Shown: positions 1 to 9,070, numbered from the stretch's first letter. The stretch: DNA of 64,000 nt from Catenuloplanes niger (GCF_031458255.1 NZ_JAVDYC010000001.1:124001-188000); one strand, 5' to 3'. Made by a program: numbers and translations. The notes: generated by a model from the sequence alone, not told the origin.

Positions 1-756
1 GGCTTCGTAGCTGGTGCCGAGCGGGTCCCTCTGGAAGCAGCCGGCGGTGTTCATCTCCTGGTACTTCGCCATCGCGGTCGTCCACGGCGAGCCGGCGAAG
101 CTGGTCCGGCCGGCGGCGAGCTTGGTGTCGAAGTCCCGGTCGGCGCCGTAGACGGTGGTGGCGGTCAGCGCGTAGAGGGCGATCTGGGTGACCCAGTTGT
201 CCTGGATGCCGAGCGCGAACGCCGGGGTGCCCTTGCCCGCGGCGTCCCGGCAGAAGGTGAGCAGTTCGGTCCAGGTGCCCGGCGCCGTCAGTCCGGACTG
301 CGCGAGTGCCTGGTCGTTGTAGACGGCGCCGATGCCGTTGAGCCCGAACACCGCGTTGTAGGTCTTGCCCTCGTACCGGGCGACCTTCTGGAACGACTCC
401 GGCAGCTGCCCGGCCCACGGCTGGTCGGACAGGTCGAGCAGGTAGCCGGGCTCGGCGATGACGTAGGTGGCGCCGGGGTTGCCGTTGCCGGGCCAGACGG
501 TCATCACGTCCGGTGCGGTGCCGGAGGACAGCTGGGTGCGGATCTGCTGCTGGTACTGGTCGGCGCCGCTGGTGGTGAGGTTGACGGTGACGCCGGGGTT
601 GGCGGCCTTGAACGCGTCGACGACCTTCTCGATCGATCCCTGGTCGACCGACGCGATGGTCAGGGTGGTGCCGTCACCGGCGCCGGCGTTGGTGCCGCCG
701 GAACAGCCGGCCAGCAGGGCCACGGCGGCGGCCGCCGTGAGTAGACGTGTGCGCAT
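1..756 (-). CDS. Sugar ABC transporter solute-binding lipoprotein (3' end beyond window)
   Basis: Extracellular sugar-binding protein of a CUT1-type ABC importer, anchored in the outer face of the membrane. Only the first 252 codons are present. The start ATG at 756 follows a GAGGGAG ribosome site. The N-terminus is a lipoprotein signal (MRTRLL, then a hydrophobic stretch, then LLAGC with the lipidated Cys at residue 18). The mature part has features usual for family 1 solute-binding proteins: TLTIASVDQGS at the start of the fold, an FKAANPGV segment and APDVMTVWPG. It is the last gene of a four-gene operon, 24 bp after the rhamnosidase, so its ligand is probably a rhamnose-containing saccharide (inference from context). 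Having the binding protein last in the operon is less common than having it first. Confidence 0.9.
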   Translation of the reverse strand, partial: MRTRLLTAAAAVALLAGCSGGTNAGAGDGTTLTIASVDQGSIEKVVDAFKAANPGVTVNLTTSGADQYQQQIRTQLSSGTAPDVMTVWPGNGNPGATYVIAEPGYLLDLSDQPWAGQLPESFQKVARYEGKTYNAVFGLNGIGAVYNDQALAQSGLTAPGTWTELLTFCRDAAGKGTPAFALGIQDNWVTQIALYALTATTVYGADRDFDTKLAAGRTSFAGSPWTTAMAKYQEMNTAGCFQRDPLGTSYEA

Positions 757-779
757 GGTTCTCCCTCGTGGAGATGGTT

Positions 780-3422
780 TCAGGCGGTGAAGGTGTAACG
801 GCCGGACGTCAGCCGCAGGGCGAGGCCCGTGGCTTCCGGTTCGGCCCGGAGCACCCCGTCCGCCTCGGCGGCGGGCACCGTGCCCTCGTGCACGCCGCCG
901 GGGTCGGAGGTGGGGATGTGCAGTTCGGCGGTGCATCCCGGCGGTACCGTGACGGTCACGGTGAGCCGGTCGTCCTCGCGGGACCAGCCGCAGGCCACGA
1001 GGCCGCGCGCGGTCTCCTGCTCGGCGTGCGCGCGGGTGAGGTGCCCGCCCGGGGTGGGACGCAGCAGCAGCTCGGAGTAGGCGACCGAACCGGCCGTCTG
1101 GTCGATGCCGGCGACGCGGCCGTAGAGCCAGTCACCGACGCTGCCCAGGCTGTAGTGGTTGAACGAGTTCATCGCCGCGGACTGGAAGCCGCCGTGGTCG
1201 GTCCAGCCGTCCCAGCGCTCCCAGATCGTGGTGGCGCCGTGCCGGATCGAGTACCCCCACGACGGGTACTCCCGCTGGTGCAGCAGGGCGTAGGCGAGGT
1301 CGGCGCGGCCGTGGTCGGTCAGCACCGGGCACAGCAGCGGCACGCCGACGAAGCCGGTGGTCAGCCGGTTGCCGCGGTTCTCGATGTCGGCGGCCAGGTG
1401 CGCGACGGCGTCGCCGACCAGGGCCGGCGGGAGCAGGCCGAACCCGATCGCCAGCAGGTACGCGGTCTGGGTGCCACCCTTGACGCTGCCGTCGTCACCG
1501 ACGAACGCGTCCTGGAACGCCCGGGTGATCGCGGCGTGCAGCTGCCGCCACCGTGCCGACGGTCTGCCGAGCACGTCGGCCGCCTCGGCCACGATCTGCG
1601 TGCTGCGCGCGAAGTACGCGGTCGCCAGCACGTCGCGAGGTGTGTCGGCGTCGATCTGCAGCCAGTCACCGTAGGAGTTGCCGGTGCGGTGCTGCCAGAG
1701 CAGGCCGGGGTTGTGCCGGTGGATGTGGTCGATCCAGGCGGTCATCGCGTCGAAGCAGCGTTCCAGGGTGCGCCGGTCGCCGTAGGTGCGCCACAGCAGC
1801 CACGGGATGATCACCCCGCCGTCGCCCCAGGCGGGTGCGCCCTCCCGCTCGAAGGCGATGATCGGGGCCACGTCACGGAACGCGCCGTCGTCGTCCTGGC
1901 CGTCGACGACGTCGCGCAGCCAGCGGGCGAAGAACGCGGACACGTCGGCGTTGCGGGTCGCGGTCGGTGCGAACACCTGCGCGTCGGCGAGCCAGCCGAG
2001 CCGCTCGTCGCGTTGCGGGCAGTCGGTGGGGACCGCGACGAAGTTGCCGCGCTGCCCCCAGCCGATGTTGGCGTGCAACCGCATGACGGCCGGGTCGTCG
2101 CAGTCGAAGGTTCCGGTCCAGGGGGTGTCGCTGTGCAGGACCCGCGCGGTCACGTCGCCCGGTGCCAGCTCGCCGGGGTACCCGCTGATCTCGGCGTACC
2201 GGAAGCCGTGGACGGTGAACTGCGGCTCGAACACCTCGCCGTCGCCGCCGGCGCTGACGTAGGTGTCGGTGGCGGCGGCCCGGCGCAGGTTCAGCGTGTA
2301 CGGCTCGCCGTCGGCGAGCACCTCGGCGTGCCGCACCACGATCCGCCGGCCGGCGGTGCCGCCGTGGACGCGCAACCGGATCCGGCCGACGAGGTTCTGC
2401 CCGAAGTCGACGACGAACCGGCCCGGCTCGCGCCGGTCCACCGATACGGCCGGCAGCTGTGTGACGACCCGGATCGGCGCGTCCGGTTCGGCGACCAGCG
2501 GGCCGGGTGCGGTGTCGAGCACCGCGACCGGGCGGTTGCCCGTCACGCCGCGGCGGGCGTCGACGTACTGGCCCATCATCAGGTCGGCGGACCGGACCGG
2601 GCCGTCGCTCTCGGTCCAGTCGCCGCCGGTGGCGATGACCCGCTGCGAGCCGTCCGCGAAGTCCAGTACCAGCTGGGCGAGCAGGCCGGGCGCGGCACCG
2701 TAGTGGCGGGCCGGGCGGCGCGGGTCGAAGCCGACGTAACCGCTCCACCAGCCGTCGGCGACGACGGCGGTGATGGTGTTGTCGCCGGTGCGCAACTGCT
2801 CTGTCACGTCGTAGGTCTGGTACTGGATGCGGTGGTGGTACTCGGTCCAGCCCGGGGCGAGTTCCCGGTCGCCGACGCGCTCGCCGTTGAGGTACGGCTC
2901 GTAGACGCCCCGGGCGGTGGCGTGGAGCCGGGCCCGCACCGGTCGCCGTGCCAGCCGGAACTCGTGCCGGAGGTACAGTGCCGCCTCCGCCGGGCCGGGC
3001 GAGATCAGGTCGTCGTCGGTCGGCGGGTCCACCGGTGGCAGCGCGACGGGGTCGCGGCCGATCCACACCGCGGTCCAGTCCTCGCGGTGCAGCAGGCCGG
3101 TCTCGAACCAGGTCTGCGCGGTCGCGGCGGGCGCGCCGGTGTCGTCCCAGACCTCGACGCGCCAGTGGTAGCGGGTGGCCGAGCGCAGCGCCGGTCCGTC
3201 CCAGTCGATCAGCAGCGTCTCGCCGCCGGCCCGGCGACCGCTGTCCCACAGCAGGCGCGCGGGCGTGTCCAGGTCGTCGGCGCGTGCGGCCGCGGTGATC
3301 CGGTAGGCGCTCTGTGCCGCGCCGCGCCGTGCGTCGCGCAGCTTCCAGGACAGCCGGGGGCTGGTCTCGCCGAGGCCGAGGGGCTCGGTGCGCTGTTCCG
3401 TCTGCAGGCCGTAAACGATCAT
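780..3422 (-). CDS. Alpha-L-rhamnosidase, glycoside hydrolase family 78
   Basis: Hydrolyses terminal alpha-L-rhamnosyl residues from rhamnosides or pectin side chains. The 880-residue length and order match multidomain bacterial GH78 enzymes: an N-terminal domain (LGLGETSPRLSW, residues 12-23), a jelly-roll domain with Trp-rich carbohydrate motifs, an (alpha/alpha)6 barrel, and a C-terminal beta domain. The family's acidic active-site motif DCPQRDERLGW lies near residue 470. No signal peptide is visible, so it is probably cytosolic and acts on imported oligosaccharide. The chosen ATG at 3422 overlaps the upstream permease stop as ATGA, which implies translational coupling; an open frame extends further upstream only because it runs inside the permease gene. 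The transporter on both sides supports uptake and cleavage of the same sugar. Confidence 0.93.
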   Translation of the reverse strand: MIVYGLQTEQRTEPLGLGETSPRLSWKLRDARRGAAQSAYRITAAARADDLDTPARLLWDSGRRAGGETLLIDWDGPALRSATRYHWRVEVWDDTGAPAATAQTWFETGLLHREDWTAVWIGRDPVALPPVDPPTDDDLISPGPAEAALYLRHEFRLARRPVRARLHATARGVYEPYLNGERVGDRELAPGWTEYHHRIQYQTYDVTEQLRTGDNTITAVVADGWWSGYVGFDPRRPARHYGAAPGLLAQLVLDFADGSQRVIATGGDWTESDGPVRSADLMMGQYVDARRGVTGNRPVAVLDTAPGPLVAEPDAPIRVVTQLPAVSVDRREPGRFVVDFGQNLVGRIRLRVHGGTAGRRIVVRHAEVLADGEPYTLNLRRAAATDTYVSAGGDGEVFEPQFTVHGFRYAEISGYPGELAPGDVTARVLHSDTPWTGTFDCDDPAVMRLHANIGWGQRGNFVAVPTDCPQRDERLGWLADAQVFAPTATRNADVSAFFARWLRDVVDGQDDDGAFRDVAPIIAFEREGAPAWGDGGVIIPWLLWRTYGDRRTLERCFDAMTAWIDHIHRHNPGLLWQHRTGNSYGDWLQIDADTPRDVLATAYFARSTQIVAEAADVLGRPSARWRQLHAAITRAFQDAFVGDDGSVKGGTQTAYLLAIGFGLLPPALVGDAVAHLAADIENRGNRLTTGFVGVPLLCPVLTDHGRADLAYALLHQREYPSWGYSIRHGATTIWERWDGWTDHGGFQSAAMNSFNHYSLGSVGDWLYGRVAGIDQTAGSVAYSELLLRPTPGGHLTRAHAEQETARGLVACGWSREDDRLTVTVTVPPGCTAELHIPTSDPGGVHEGTVPAAEADGVLRAEPEATGLALRLTSGRYTFTA

Positions 3423-4240
3423 CCTTTGAGTCCTCCGGCGAATCCGTTGATGATGCTGCGCTGCAGGGCCAGGTAGACCGCGAGGACCGGGACGATGCTG
3501 ATCAGCAGGGCGGCGAAGATGAGGTTCCAGTCGGAGACGAACTGCCCGACGAAGCCGGCCACCGCGACCGGCATGGTCTGCTGGGTGCTGCCGGACAGGT
3601 ACAGCAGCGGGGTGAAGAAGTCGTTCCACACGCTGACGGTGTTGAGCACGAGCGCGGTCACGGTGATCGGCTTGAGCATCGGCAGGACGACGTACCGGAA
3701 GGCGCTCAGCGGCCCGCAGCCGTCGAGGGTGGCGGCCTCCTCGAAGTCGCGCGGCAGCGCACGCAGGAAGCCGACGTAGAGGAACGTCGTGAACGGCACC
3801 TGCAGGCCGGCGTAGAACAGCACCAGCGACCAGATCGAGCCGAGCAGTCCGAGGTCGCGAACCGTCTGGTAGAGCGGCAGGGCGGCGAGCTGGAACGGCA
3901 GGATCAGGCCGAGCATGATCAGCAGGAACGTGCCGCGGGACCAGCGCGCGGTGGACCGGGCGAGCGGGTAGGCGGCCAGCGACGACACCGCGAGGATGAT
4001 CACGACGCTCACCGCGGTCACCACGACGCTGTTGATCAGGGCACCGCCGAGGCCGCCCTCCTGCCAGGCCTGGGTGAAGTTGTCGAGCGTCGGTGAGGTG
4101 GTCGGGCTGACCGGCGACGAGGTGTCCGAGGGGTCCCGGACCGCGAGGTTGACCAGCACGTAGACCGGGAAGGCGAAGATCAGGGCCACGAAGATCATGA
4201 CCATTTCGAGCACGAGGGTACGGCGTGAGTAGCGGTTCAT
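3419..4240 (-). CDS. Carbohydrate ABC transporter permease, MalG type
   Basis: Second inner-membrane subunit of the sugar importer. At 273 residues it has the usual six membrane spans for a MalG-like CUT1 permease, starting with a hydrophobic helix at residues 10-32. The EAA loop that docks with the ATPase reads EEAATLDGCGPLSAF, followed by LPMLKP. The start at 4240 overlaps the stop of the MalF-type gene by ATGA, and its own stop overlaps the rhamnosidase start by ATGA, so the three genes are translationally coupled. No ATPase gene is in this operon; such actinomycete importers usually share a distant MsiK-type ATPase (family knowledge, not visible here). Confidence 0.93.
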   Translation of the reverse strand: MNRYSRRTLVLEMVMIFVALIFAFPVYVLVNLAVRDPSDTSSPVSPTTSPTLDNFTQAWQEGGLGGALINSVVVTAVSVVIILAVSSLAAYPLARSTARWSRGTFLLIMLGLILPFQLAALPLYQTVRDLGLLGSIWSLVLFYAGLQVPFTTFLYVGFLRALPRDFEEAATLDGCGPLSAFRYVVLPMLKPITVTALVLNTVSVWNDFFTPLLYLSGSTQQTMPVAVAGFVGQFVSDWNLIFAALLISIVPVLAVYLALQRSIINGFAGGLKG

Positions 4241-5169
4241 GACGCCGCCTTCTCGTTGCGGTTGAGGACGGCGTACTGGCCGGCGGAGGCGACGGCGACG
4301 ATCGCGGTGAGGACCACGGCGAGCGCGATGCTGTAACCGAACTCGCCGAGCGTGAACGCGTCCTTGTAGATCAGCGTGGAGATGGTGTCGGTGGCATGCC
4401 CGGGTCCGCCGCCGGTGAGCGCGTACACCTGGTCGAAGAGTTTGATCCCGCCGATGATCGACAGCATCAGGTTGATCGTGATGGCCGGTGCCAGCAGCGG
4501 GCGGATGATCGACCAGAAGCGGCGGACCGGCCCGCTGCCGTCGATCGCGGCCGCCTCGTAGATCTCCTTCGGCACCGACTGCAGCCCGGCCAGGAAGATC
4601 ACCATGGAGTAGCCGGCGAACTGCCAGACCACGACCAGGACGATCATCCAGAGCGCGAGTTCCGGGTCGCCGAGCCAGTTCTGCCGCCAGGCGCCCAGGC
4701 CGACGGCGCCGAGCAGGCTGTTGACCGCGCCGTCCGGGCCAAGCAGGTTGCGCCAGAGGTAGGCGGTGACGATGGGGGTGATCACGGCCGGGGCGAACAG
4801 CAGGGCCCGCAGCACGTTACGGCTCTTGATCATCGTGTTGACGCCGAGCGCCAGCAGCAGCCCGATGCCGTTCTGGATGACGGTGATCGCAACGGCGATG
4901 ACCAGCGTGTGCCAGACGGCCTGCAGCGCGTCCGGGTCGTCGGCCATGGCGGTGAAGTTGTCCAGCCCGATGACCGCGAAGTCCGGGTCGAGGCCGTCCC
5001 AGTCGGTGAAGGCGTAGTAGACCCCCCGGGCGCTGGGGACCAGCACCACGAAGGCGAACAGCAGCATTGCCGGGACGGCGAACCACCAGGGTGGTGCGGC
5101 CTGACCCCGACGGGATCGAAACATCACCGCAGTGCGATCCGATCGTCGGTCGTGCCCATCGGTTGTCAC
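4237..5169 (-). CDS. Carbohydrate ABC transporter permease, MalF type
   Basis: First inner-membrane subunit of the sugar importer, 310 residues with six predicted spans and an EAA loop YEAAAIDGSGPVRRF followed by RPLLAP. It is the first gene of the rhamnoside operon. The GTG at 5169 is preceded by AAGGCGG; an internal ATG at codon 16 (MFRSRRG) is a possible alternative start. An operator-like TGAAACGATTCA lies only 16-27 nt upstream of the GTG, in the leader, which suggests repression by a LacI protein, plausibly the one encoded at 5916. Confidence 0.92.
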   Translation of the reverse strand: MTTDGHDRRSDRTAVMFRSRRGQAAPPWWFAVPAMLLFAFVVLVPSARGVYYAFTDWDGLDPDFAVIGLDNFTAMADDPDALQAVWHTLVIAVAITVIQNGIGLLLALGVNTMIKSRNVLRALLFAPAVITPIVTAYLWRNLLGPDGAVNSLLGAVGLGAWRQNWLGDPELALWMIVLVVVWQFAGYSMVIFLAGLQSVPKEIYEAAAIDGSGPVRRFWSIIRPLLAPAITINLMLSIIGGIKLFDQVYALTGGGPGHATDTISTLIYKDAFTLGEFGYSIALAVVLTAIVAVASAGQYAVLNRNEKAAS

Positions 5170-5184
5170 GGGAAACCGCCTTGC

Positions 5185-5196
5185 TGAATCGTTTCA
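5185..5196. promoter_or_regulatory. LacI-type operator candidate in leader of the rhamnoside operon
   Basis: TGAATCGTTTCA is a near-perfect dyad around a central CG (5 of 6 base pairs), the usual form of LacI-family operators. It sits between the start codon and the likely promoter of the operon beginning at 5169. Related sequences occur at 5264-5275 (TAACGTTTTCC) and 5411-5423 (GATAACGTTTCAC), all sharing an AAACG core on one strand. The assignment to a particular LacI protein is inference. Confidence 0.5.
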
Positions 5197-5439
5197 GGAT
5201 CGGTCGGAGCACCACGGGACCCGGCCGGCCCGCCAGTGCCGTCCGGCCGCCGGGGTGACGTGGGTAACGTTTTCCGAATGTTTCGCCGACCTTACGAGCG
5301 CGTGCCAAACAGCGTCAAGAGGTTCGCGGTCTCGAATCTCGGCGTGGGCGCCGCCACCGGACCCGGTGCCCACCCCCGCTCCGGGCCGGGATTCGATGAT
5401 CTCTATGGTGGATAACGTTTCACTAAGCAGGGAGCGCGC

Positions 5440-5874
5440 ATGCCCGAAGGACCCGCCGTCGCCCGACGGGTGACGATCGTCGACGTGGCCTGCCGGGCGG
5501 GCGTGTCGACCACCGCGGTGTCGCGGACGCTGCTCGCGCGGCAACACCCGCCCACCGCCGTCTTCGCGGGCGCGGACGTCGTCGCCCCGGGCGTCCTCGA
5601 CGCCCTCACCGAGGCCGGCCGGTCCGTGCCCGGCGACGTGTCCGTGCCCGGCGACGTGTCCGTGCCCGGCGACGTCTCCGTCGCCGGATACGACAACATC
5701 GCCCTGGCCGCGTTCCGCGCGATCTCCCCGACGACCGTGGACCAGGACGGGCACCGCATCGGTGTCACCGCGGCAGAGCCGCTGCTCGCGCATCGCCGAG
5801 CCGGCCCGGGCGAGCGCGCGGGTGAAGCTCTCCCCCACCGCGGTCCCGCGGGCATGACAGCCCCACCGCGCTGA
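5440..5874 (+). pseudogene. Internally deleted LacI-family regulator
   Basis: The open frame of 144 codons joins a LacI DNA-binding helix-turn-helix (RRVTIVDVACRAGVSTTAVS, residues 8-27) directly to the distal part of a periplasmic-binding-protein-like effector domain (PTAVFAGADVVAPGVL, then GYDNIALAAF and TTVDQDG). Compared with the intact neighbour at 5916, about 200 residues are missing, including the hinge and the first subdomain. At the junction 3' side an 18-bp unit is repeated three times (5623-5676), adding VPGDVS repeats. The C-terminus drifts into non-homologous sequence. It is probably a decayed duplicate; a short DNA-binding protein could still be made, but dimerisation and ligand binding should be lost. 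Confidence 0.75.
5623..5676 (+). repeat. 18-bp tandem repeat, three copies
   Basis: Three head-to-tail copies of TCCGTGCCCGGCGACGTG, the last differing at its final base. In frame they encode SVPGDV three times, where an intact LacI has a single VPGD(I/V)SV motif. The array is an in-frame slippage expansion within the truncated LacI gene. Confidence 0.9.
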
Positions 5875-5915
5875 TCAGTACGCTGTGCCCAACGCCGAAC
5901 CGTAGAGGAGACCAG

Positions 5916-6956
5916 GTGGTCAAGCCCGCGCCCCGACGCGTCACCATCGTCGACGTCGCGCGCCACGCCCAGGTGTCCACCACCGCCGTGTCCAAGGTGC
6001 TGCGCAACGCCTACGGCGCCAGCCCGGCCATGCGCGCCAAGGTGCAGCAGGCGATGACGGAGCTCGGCTACCGGCCGCACGCCGCCGCACGCGGGCTGCG
6101 CGGGCAGACGTACACCATCGGCGTGATGCTCCCCGAGCTGCGCAACCTGTTCTTCGCCGACATCCTCGACGGGATCACCGCCCAGCTCGGCGACACCGAC
6201 TACCAGGTACTGCTCGCGCCCGGCTGCAACGGCGAGAAGGCCGAGGCCCGGGTCATCGACGCGATGATCGACCGCAGCATGGACGGCCTCGTCCTCATCG
6301 CCCCGGTCTCGGCCCGGAGCCGCCTGAACGAGGTGGCCCGCACCGTACCGACCGTGGTCGTCGGCCGGCACGGCTCCTCCCCCGCCTACGACACCGTCAC
6401 CGACGACGACATCGCCGGCGCCGCCCTGGTCGTCGACCACCTCGTCAGCCTCGGCCACCGCCGCATCGCGCACATCGAACACCACGAGACCGACCGGGTC
6501 CGCCTCGCCGAGATGCCCAACGCCCAGCGTGCCCGCGGCTACCGCGACGCGATGATCGCCCATGGCCTCGAGGACGAGATCGACATCGCCTCCACCAGCT
6601 ACACCCATGACGGCGGACACCTCGGCGCCCGGCAGCTGCTCGACCGGCCGCGCCGCCCGACCGCGATCTTCGCGGGTGCCGACGTCGTCGCCCTCGGCGC
6701 CCTCGAGGCGGTCGCCGAGGCCGGGCTGACGGTGCCCGGCGACATCTCGGTCGCCAGCTACGACAACAGTGCCCTCGCCTCGTTCGGGCCGATCTCGCTG
6801 ACCAGCGTCGACCAGGACGGCCGGCAGATGGGCGTCGACGCAGCCCGCCTGCTCGTCGACCGGATCACCGACCGGCAACGCCGCACGGCCCAGGTGACGC
6901 TGTCACCCACGCTGGTCGTCCGGCGCACCACCGCGGCCGTCGAGGCGGCGCAGTGA
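5916..6956 (+). CDS. LacI family transcriptional regulator
   Basis: Sugar-responsive repressor, 346 residues, normal family length. The helix-turn-helix is at residues 8-30 (RRVTIVDVARHAQVSTTAVSK), followed by a hinge with YRPHAAARGLRG and a complete periplasmic-binding-like effector domain (IGVMLPELRNLFFADI; IFAGADVVALGALEA; SVASYDNSALASF; SLTSVDQDG). The GTG at 5916 has a GAGGAG site 5 bases upstream. It is divergent from the rhamnoside importer operon and overlaps the downstream esterase by GTGA, so it probably controls both. Its closest relative in the window is the deleted copy just upstream. Confidence 0.93.
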   Translation: MVKPAPRRVTIVDVARHAQVSTTAVSKVLRNAYGASPAMRAKVQQAMTELGYRPHAAARGLRGQTYTIGVMLPELRNLFFADILDGITAQLGDTDYQVLLAPGCNGEKAEARVIDAMIDRSMDGLVLIAPVSARSRLNEVARTVPTVVVGRHGSSPAYDTVTDDDIAGAALVVDHLVSLGHRRIAHIEHHETDRVRLAEMPNAQRARGYRDAMIAHGLEDEIDIASTSYTHDGGHLGARQLLDRPRRPTAIFAGADVVALGALEAVAEAGLTVPGDISVASYDNSALASFGPISLTSVDQDGRQMGVDAARLLVDRITDRQRRTAQVTLSPTLVVRRTTAAVEAAQ

Positions 6957-7849
6957 GCATCATTACCGAGAACCGGCGGATCGACGGCCCGCACGGCGAG
7001 ATCCCCGTACGTGTCTACCGGCCCGGCGGCGAGGCCGGCGCCGGCCTCGTCTGGGCGCACGGCGGCGCCTTCTTCGGCGGCGACATCGACATGCCGGAAA
7101 GCGACTGGGTCGCCCGGAGACTCGCCGAGCGGGGAATCACGGTCGTGAGCGTGGACTACCGCCTCGCACCGGTCCTGCCCGCGATGACCGGCAGCGGTGA
7201 CGCGGACGCCGCACGCTTCCATTACCCGGTCGCGTCCGAGGAGGTCACCGCGGCGTTCACCTGGGCGACGACAGCACCGCTGCGCGTGCCGGGCTGGGCC
7301 CTCGGCGGTGCCAGCGCCGGCGCGAACCTCGCCGCCGGCGCCACACTGCGACTGCGCGACACCGGCCGGCCGATGCCCCGGGCCACGCTGCTGGTCTACC
7401 CGGTGCTGCACGCGACGCTGCCGGCGATGTCCGCCGAGCTGACCGCGAAGTTCATGACGCTGCCGGACCCGCACGCGGTGGGCCCGGAGACGATCAGCCG
7501 GATGAACCTCAACTACGTACGGGATCCCGCCGGTCTGGAGCAGCCGTACGCGTTCCCCGGCGGCCACGACCTCACCGGCATGCCCCCGACGTTCATCCTC
7601 AACTCCGACATCGATCCGCTGCGCGCGTCCGGGCAGCGGTTCGGCGCCGAACTCGTCGACGCCGGCGTCGACGTCCTGGTGATCCGTGAGCCCGGCGTCC
7701 GCCACGGCCACCTCAACGAACCGGACAACCCGGGCGCGCTCCGCAGCCTCGACCGGATGGCGAACTGGCTCCTGACACCGGCCCTGGGCGGGGTCACGGG
7801 CCGATCCGCGGCGCCCGGGCCGTCAGCGGCCGGCGTTGCGAGGCAGTGA
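6953..7849 (+). CDS. Alpha/beta hydrolase, HSL-type esterase
   Basis: Carboxylesterase of the hormone-sensitive-lipase group, 298 residues. The oxyanion motif HGG is at residues 36-38 (WAHGGAFFGGD), the nucleophile Ser121 is in GGASAG, an acid is in NSDIDPLRASG, and the histidine is in the RHGHLNEP segment. The GTG start overlaps the LacI stop by GTGA, so the two are coupled. A plausible role is removal of acetyl or other ester groups from the imported glycan; that is inference from its position. Its 3' end overlaps the convergent protease gene by 27 bp. Confidence 0.85.
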   Translation: MSIITENRRIDGPHGEIPVRVYRPGGEAGAGLVWAHGGAFFGGDIDMPESDWVARRLAERGITVVSVDYRLAPVLPAMTGSGDADAARFHYPVASEEVTAAFTWATTAPLRVPGWALGGASAGANLAAGATLRLRDTGRPMPRATLLVYPVLHATLPAMSAELTAKFMTLPDPHAVGPETISRMNLNYVRDPAGLEQPYAFPGGHDLTGMPPTFILNSDIDPLRASGQRFGAELVDAGVDVLVIREPGVRHGHLNEPDNPGALRSLDRMANWLLTPALGGVTGRSAAPGPSAAGVARQ

Positions 7850-8941
7850 CGCGGTGCCACAGGCAGGTCGGTAGATCATCCGGTTGGAACAGCTCGCGAG
7901 GTTCCAGTTGGTCGCGAGGTACGAGCCGGCCGGCGGGTTGGGGTGGAAATAGTCGTTGACGTTGCAGTCCCAGTAGTAGTCGAGGTTGCCGTTCGGAGAC
8001 GGGCACACGTTGCTGCGGTAGCCGTCCGAGCGGGGACCGCCGTCCTTGTAGCACATGACGTCCGCGTCGTCGTTGCAGTGGCCGGCACCGGAGCCGTTGG
8101 GTGTGCCCGGGAGTACCGCGCCCATCGAGTGCCCCTGCTCGTGCAACATGTACGTGAACGGGCACCGGCCGGTGACCACCGCGACGCCCGGCGCGTTGTT
8201 CACGCTGTTCTCGACGCCGGGGCGCGCGTCCCCGGAACCGAAGGCGACACCGCCACCGCAGCCCCCGTCGCCCCAGTAGACGACGTTGTCCTGACCGGTG
8301 GCCCGCAGGCCCTGCCGCGCGATCTCCTGGTCGATGGCACCGATGTTGCCGTCGTTGGTGCTGCTGCGCACCACGCGGACCGCGGGCTGGCCGGTGTTGT
8401 CGCACACGACCCGCAGCGACAGGTCCCCGCCGTACTCCGCGGCGCGGTTGGACACCATGGCGTTGGACTCGAGGAAGTGCTGCCGCATGAGCGGGACCAT
8501 CGTCGCCGACGCGTCGCGGCCGCCCGCGGGGATCATGTAGACGAGCTGGATGCGGTACGAGTCGGTAGCGCAGTGGTGCGCCCGCGCGGCGAGCGCGGCC
8601 GGCTCCTTCGCGGCTACCGTGAGCGAGTCACGGGTGCCCCTGTCCGCTGCGGTCGGGGCGTCGAGGTGCGCGATCCGGTCACCGTACGGCGTGCGCAGCT
8701 TGAACTGCCCGTCGCCCATCGCGCACACGCGGTCGCCCAGGCGGCGGTCGGGGGTGAACTCGGCACCACGTCGACAGCGGTCCAGGTCCGCGGACGAGTG
8801 ATCGTGCGCGTCCGGAGCGGGCCCGGCCCGGCCCTGGTCAGCGACGACGGCAGCGGCCGGGGCGGCCGTTCCGGGCACTCCGAGGGCGGACGCGGTGATC
8901 ACACCGGCCGCGATCGTCACGAGCAGTTTCTTGATGTGCAC
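7823..8941 (-). CDS. Secreted zinc metalloprotease, metzincin-like
   Basis: Predicted extracellular zinc protease, 372 residues. The GTG at 8941 is chosen because GGAGGTCGAA precedes it and the product begins with a clean Sec signal (HIKKLLVTIAAG followed by an Ala/Val-rich stretch). The zinc motif HEQGHSMG lies near residue 270, followed about 20 residues later by GHCNDDADVMCY, which gives a third histidine and a Met-turn as in metzincins. Numerous cysteines suggest disulfides. The open frame extends 28 codons further upstream, but that sequence lacks signal character. Two LacI-type palindromes lie upstream (9051-9070 and 9155-9166), hinting at carbon-source control. Confidence 0.85.
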   Translation of the reverse strand: MHIKKLLVTIAAGVITASALGVPGTAAPAAAVVADQGRAGPAPDAHDHSSADLDRCRRGAEFTPDRRLGDRVCAMGDGQFKLRTPYGDRIAHLDAPTAADRGTRDSLTVAAKEPAALAARAHHCATDSYRIQLVYMIPAGGRDASATMVPLMRQHFLESNAMVSNRAAEYGGDLSLRVVCDNTGQPAVRVVRSSTNDGNIGAIDQEIARQGLRATGQDNVVYWGDGGCGGGVAFGSGDARPGVENSVNNAPGVAVVTGRCPFTYMLHEQGHSMGAVLPGTPNGSGAGHCNDDADVMCYKDGGPRSDGYRSNVCPSPNGNLDYYWDCNVNDYFHPNPPAGSYLATNWNLASCSNRMIYRPACGTASLPRNAGR

Positions 8942-9050
8942 TTCGACCTCCGAGGTTGATCGGCACGGTGGGTGGACGGGCTCTCCCGCACCTGGATCGG
9001 GTGACGGAACACGCCCGTGCCGCACCGGATGAGCGAGCGAGAGCAGTCGC

Positions 9051-9070
9051 TTCCAAAACCGTTTTCGGAA
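9051..9070. promoter_or_regulatory. Imperfect palindrome upstream of the metalloprotease
   Basis: TTCCAAAACCGTTTTCGGAA pairs at 8 of 10 positions around its centre with a CG core, in LacI-family style. It lies 110-130 bp upstream of the protease GTG. The remaining 8942-9380 interval has no supportable gene. Confidence 0.45.

Noticed and set aside
1873-3249. 458-codon minus-strand frame overlapping the rhamnosidase in another phase
   Set aside because: Extreme Arg/Pro/Ala composition; the GH78 frame has full domain support.
747-3476. 909-codon plus-strand frame opposite the rhamnosidase
   Set aside because: Antisense shadow of a clear GH78 gene; no motif or ribosome site of its own.
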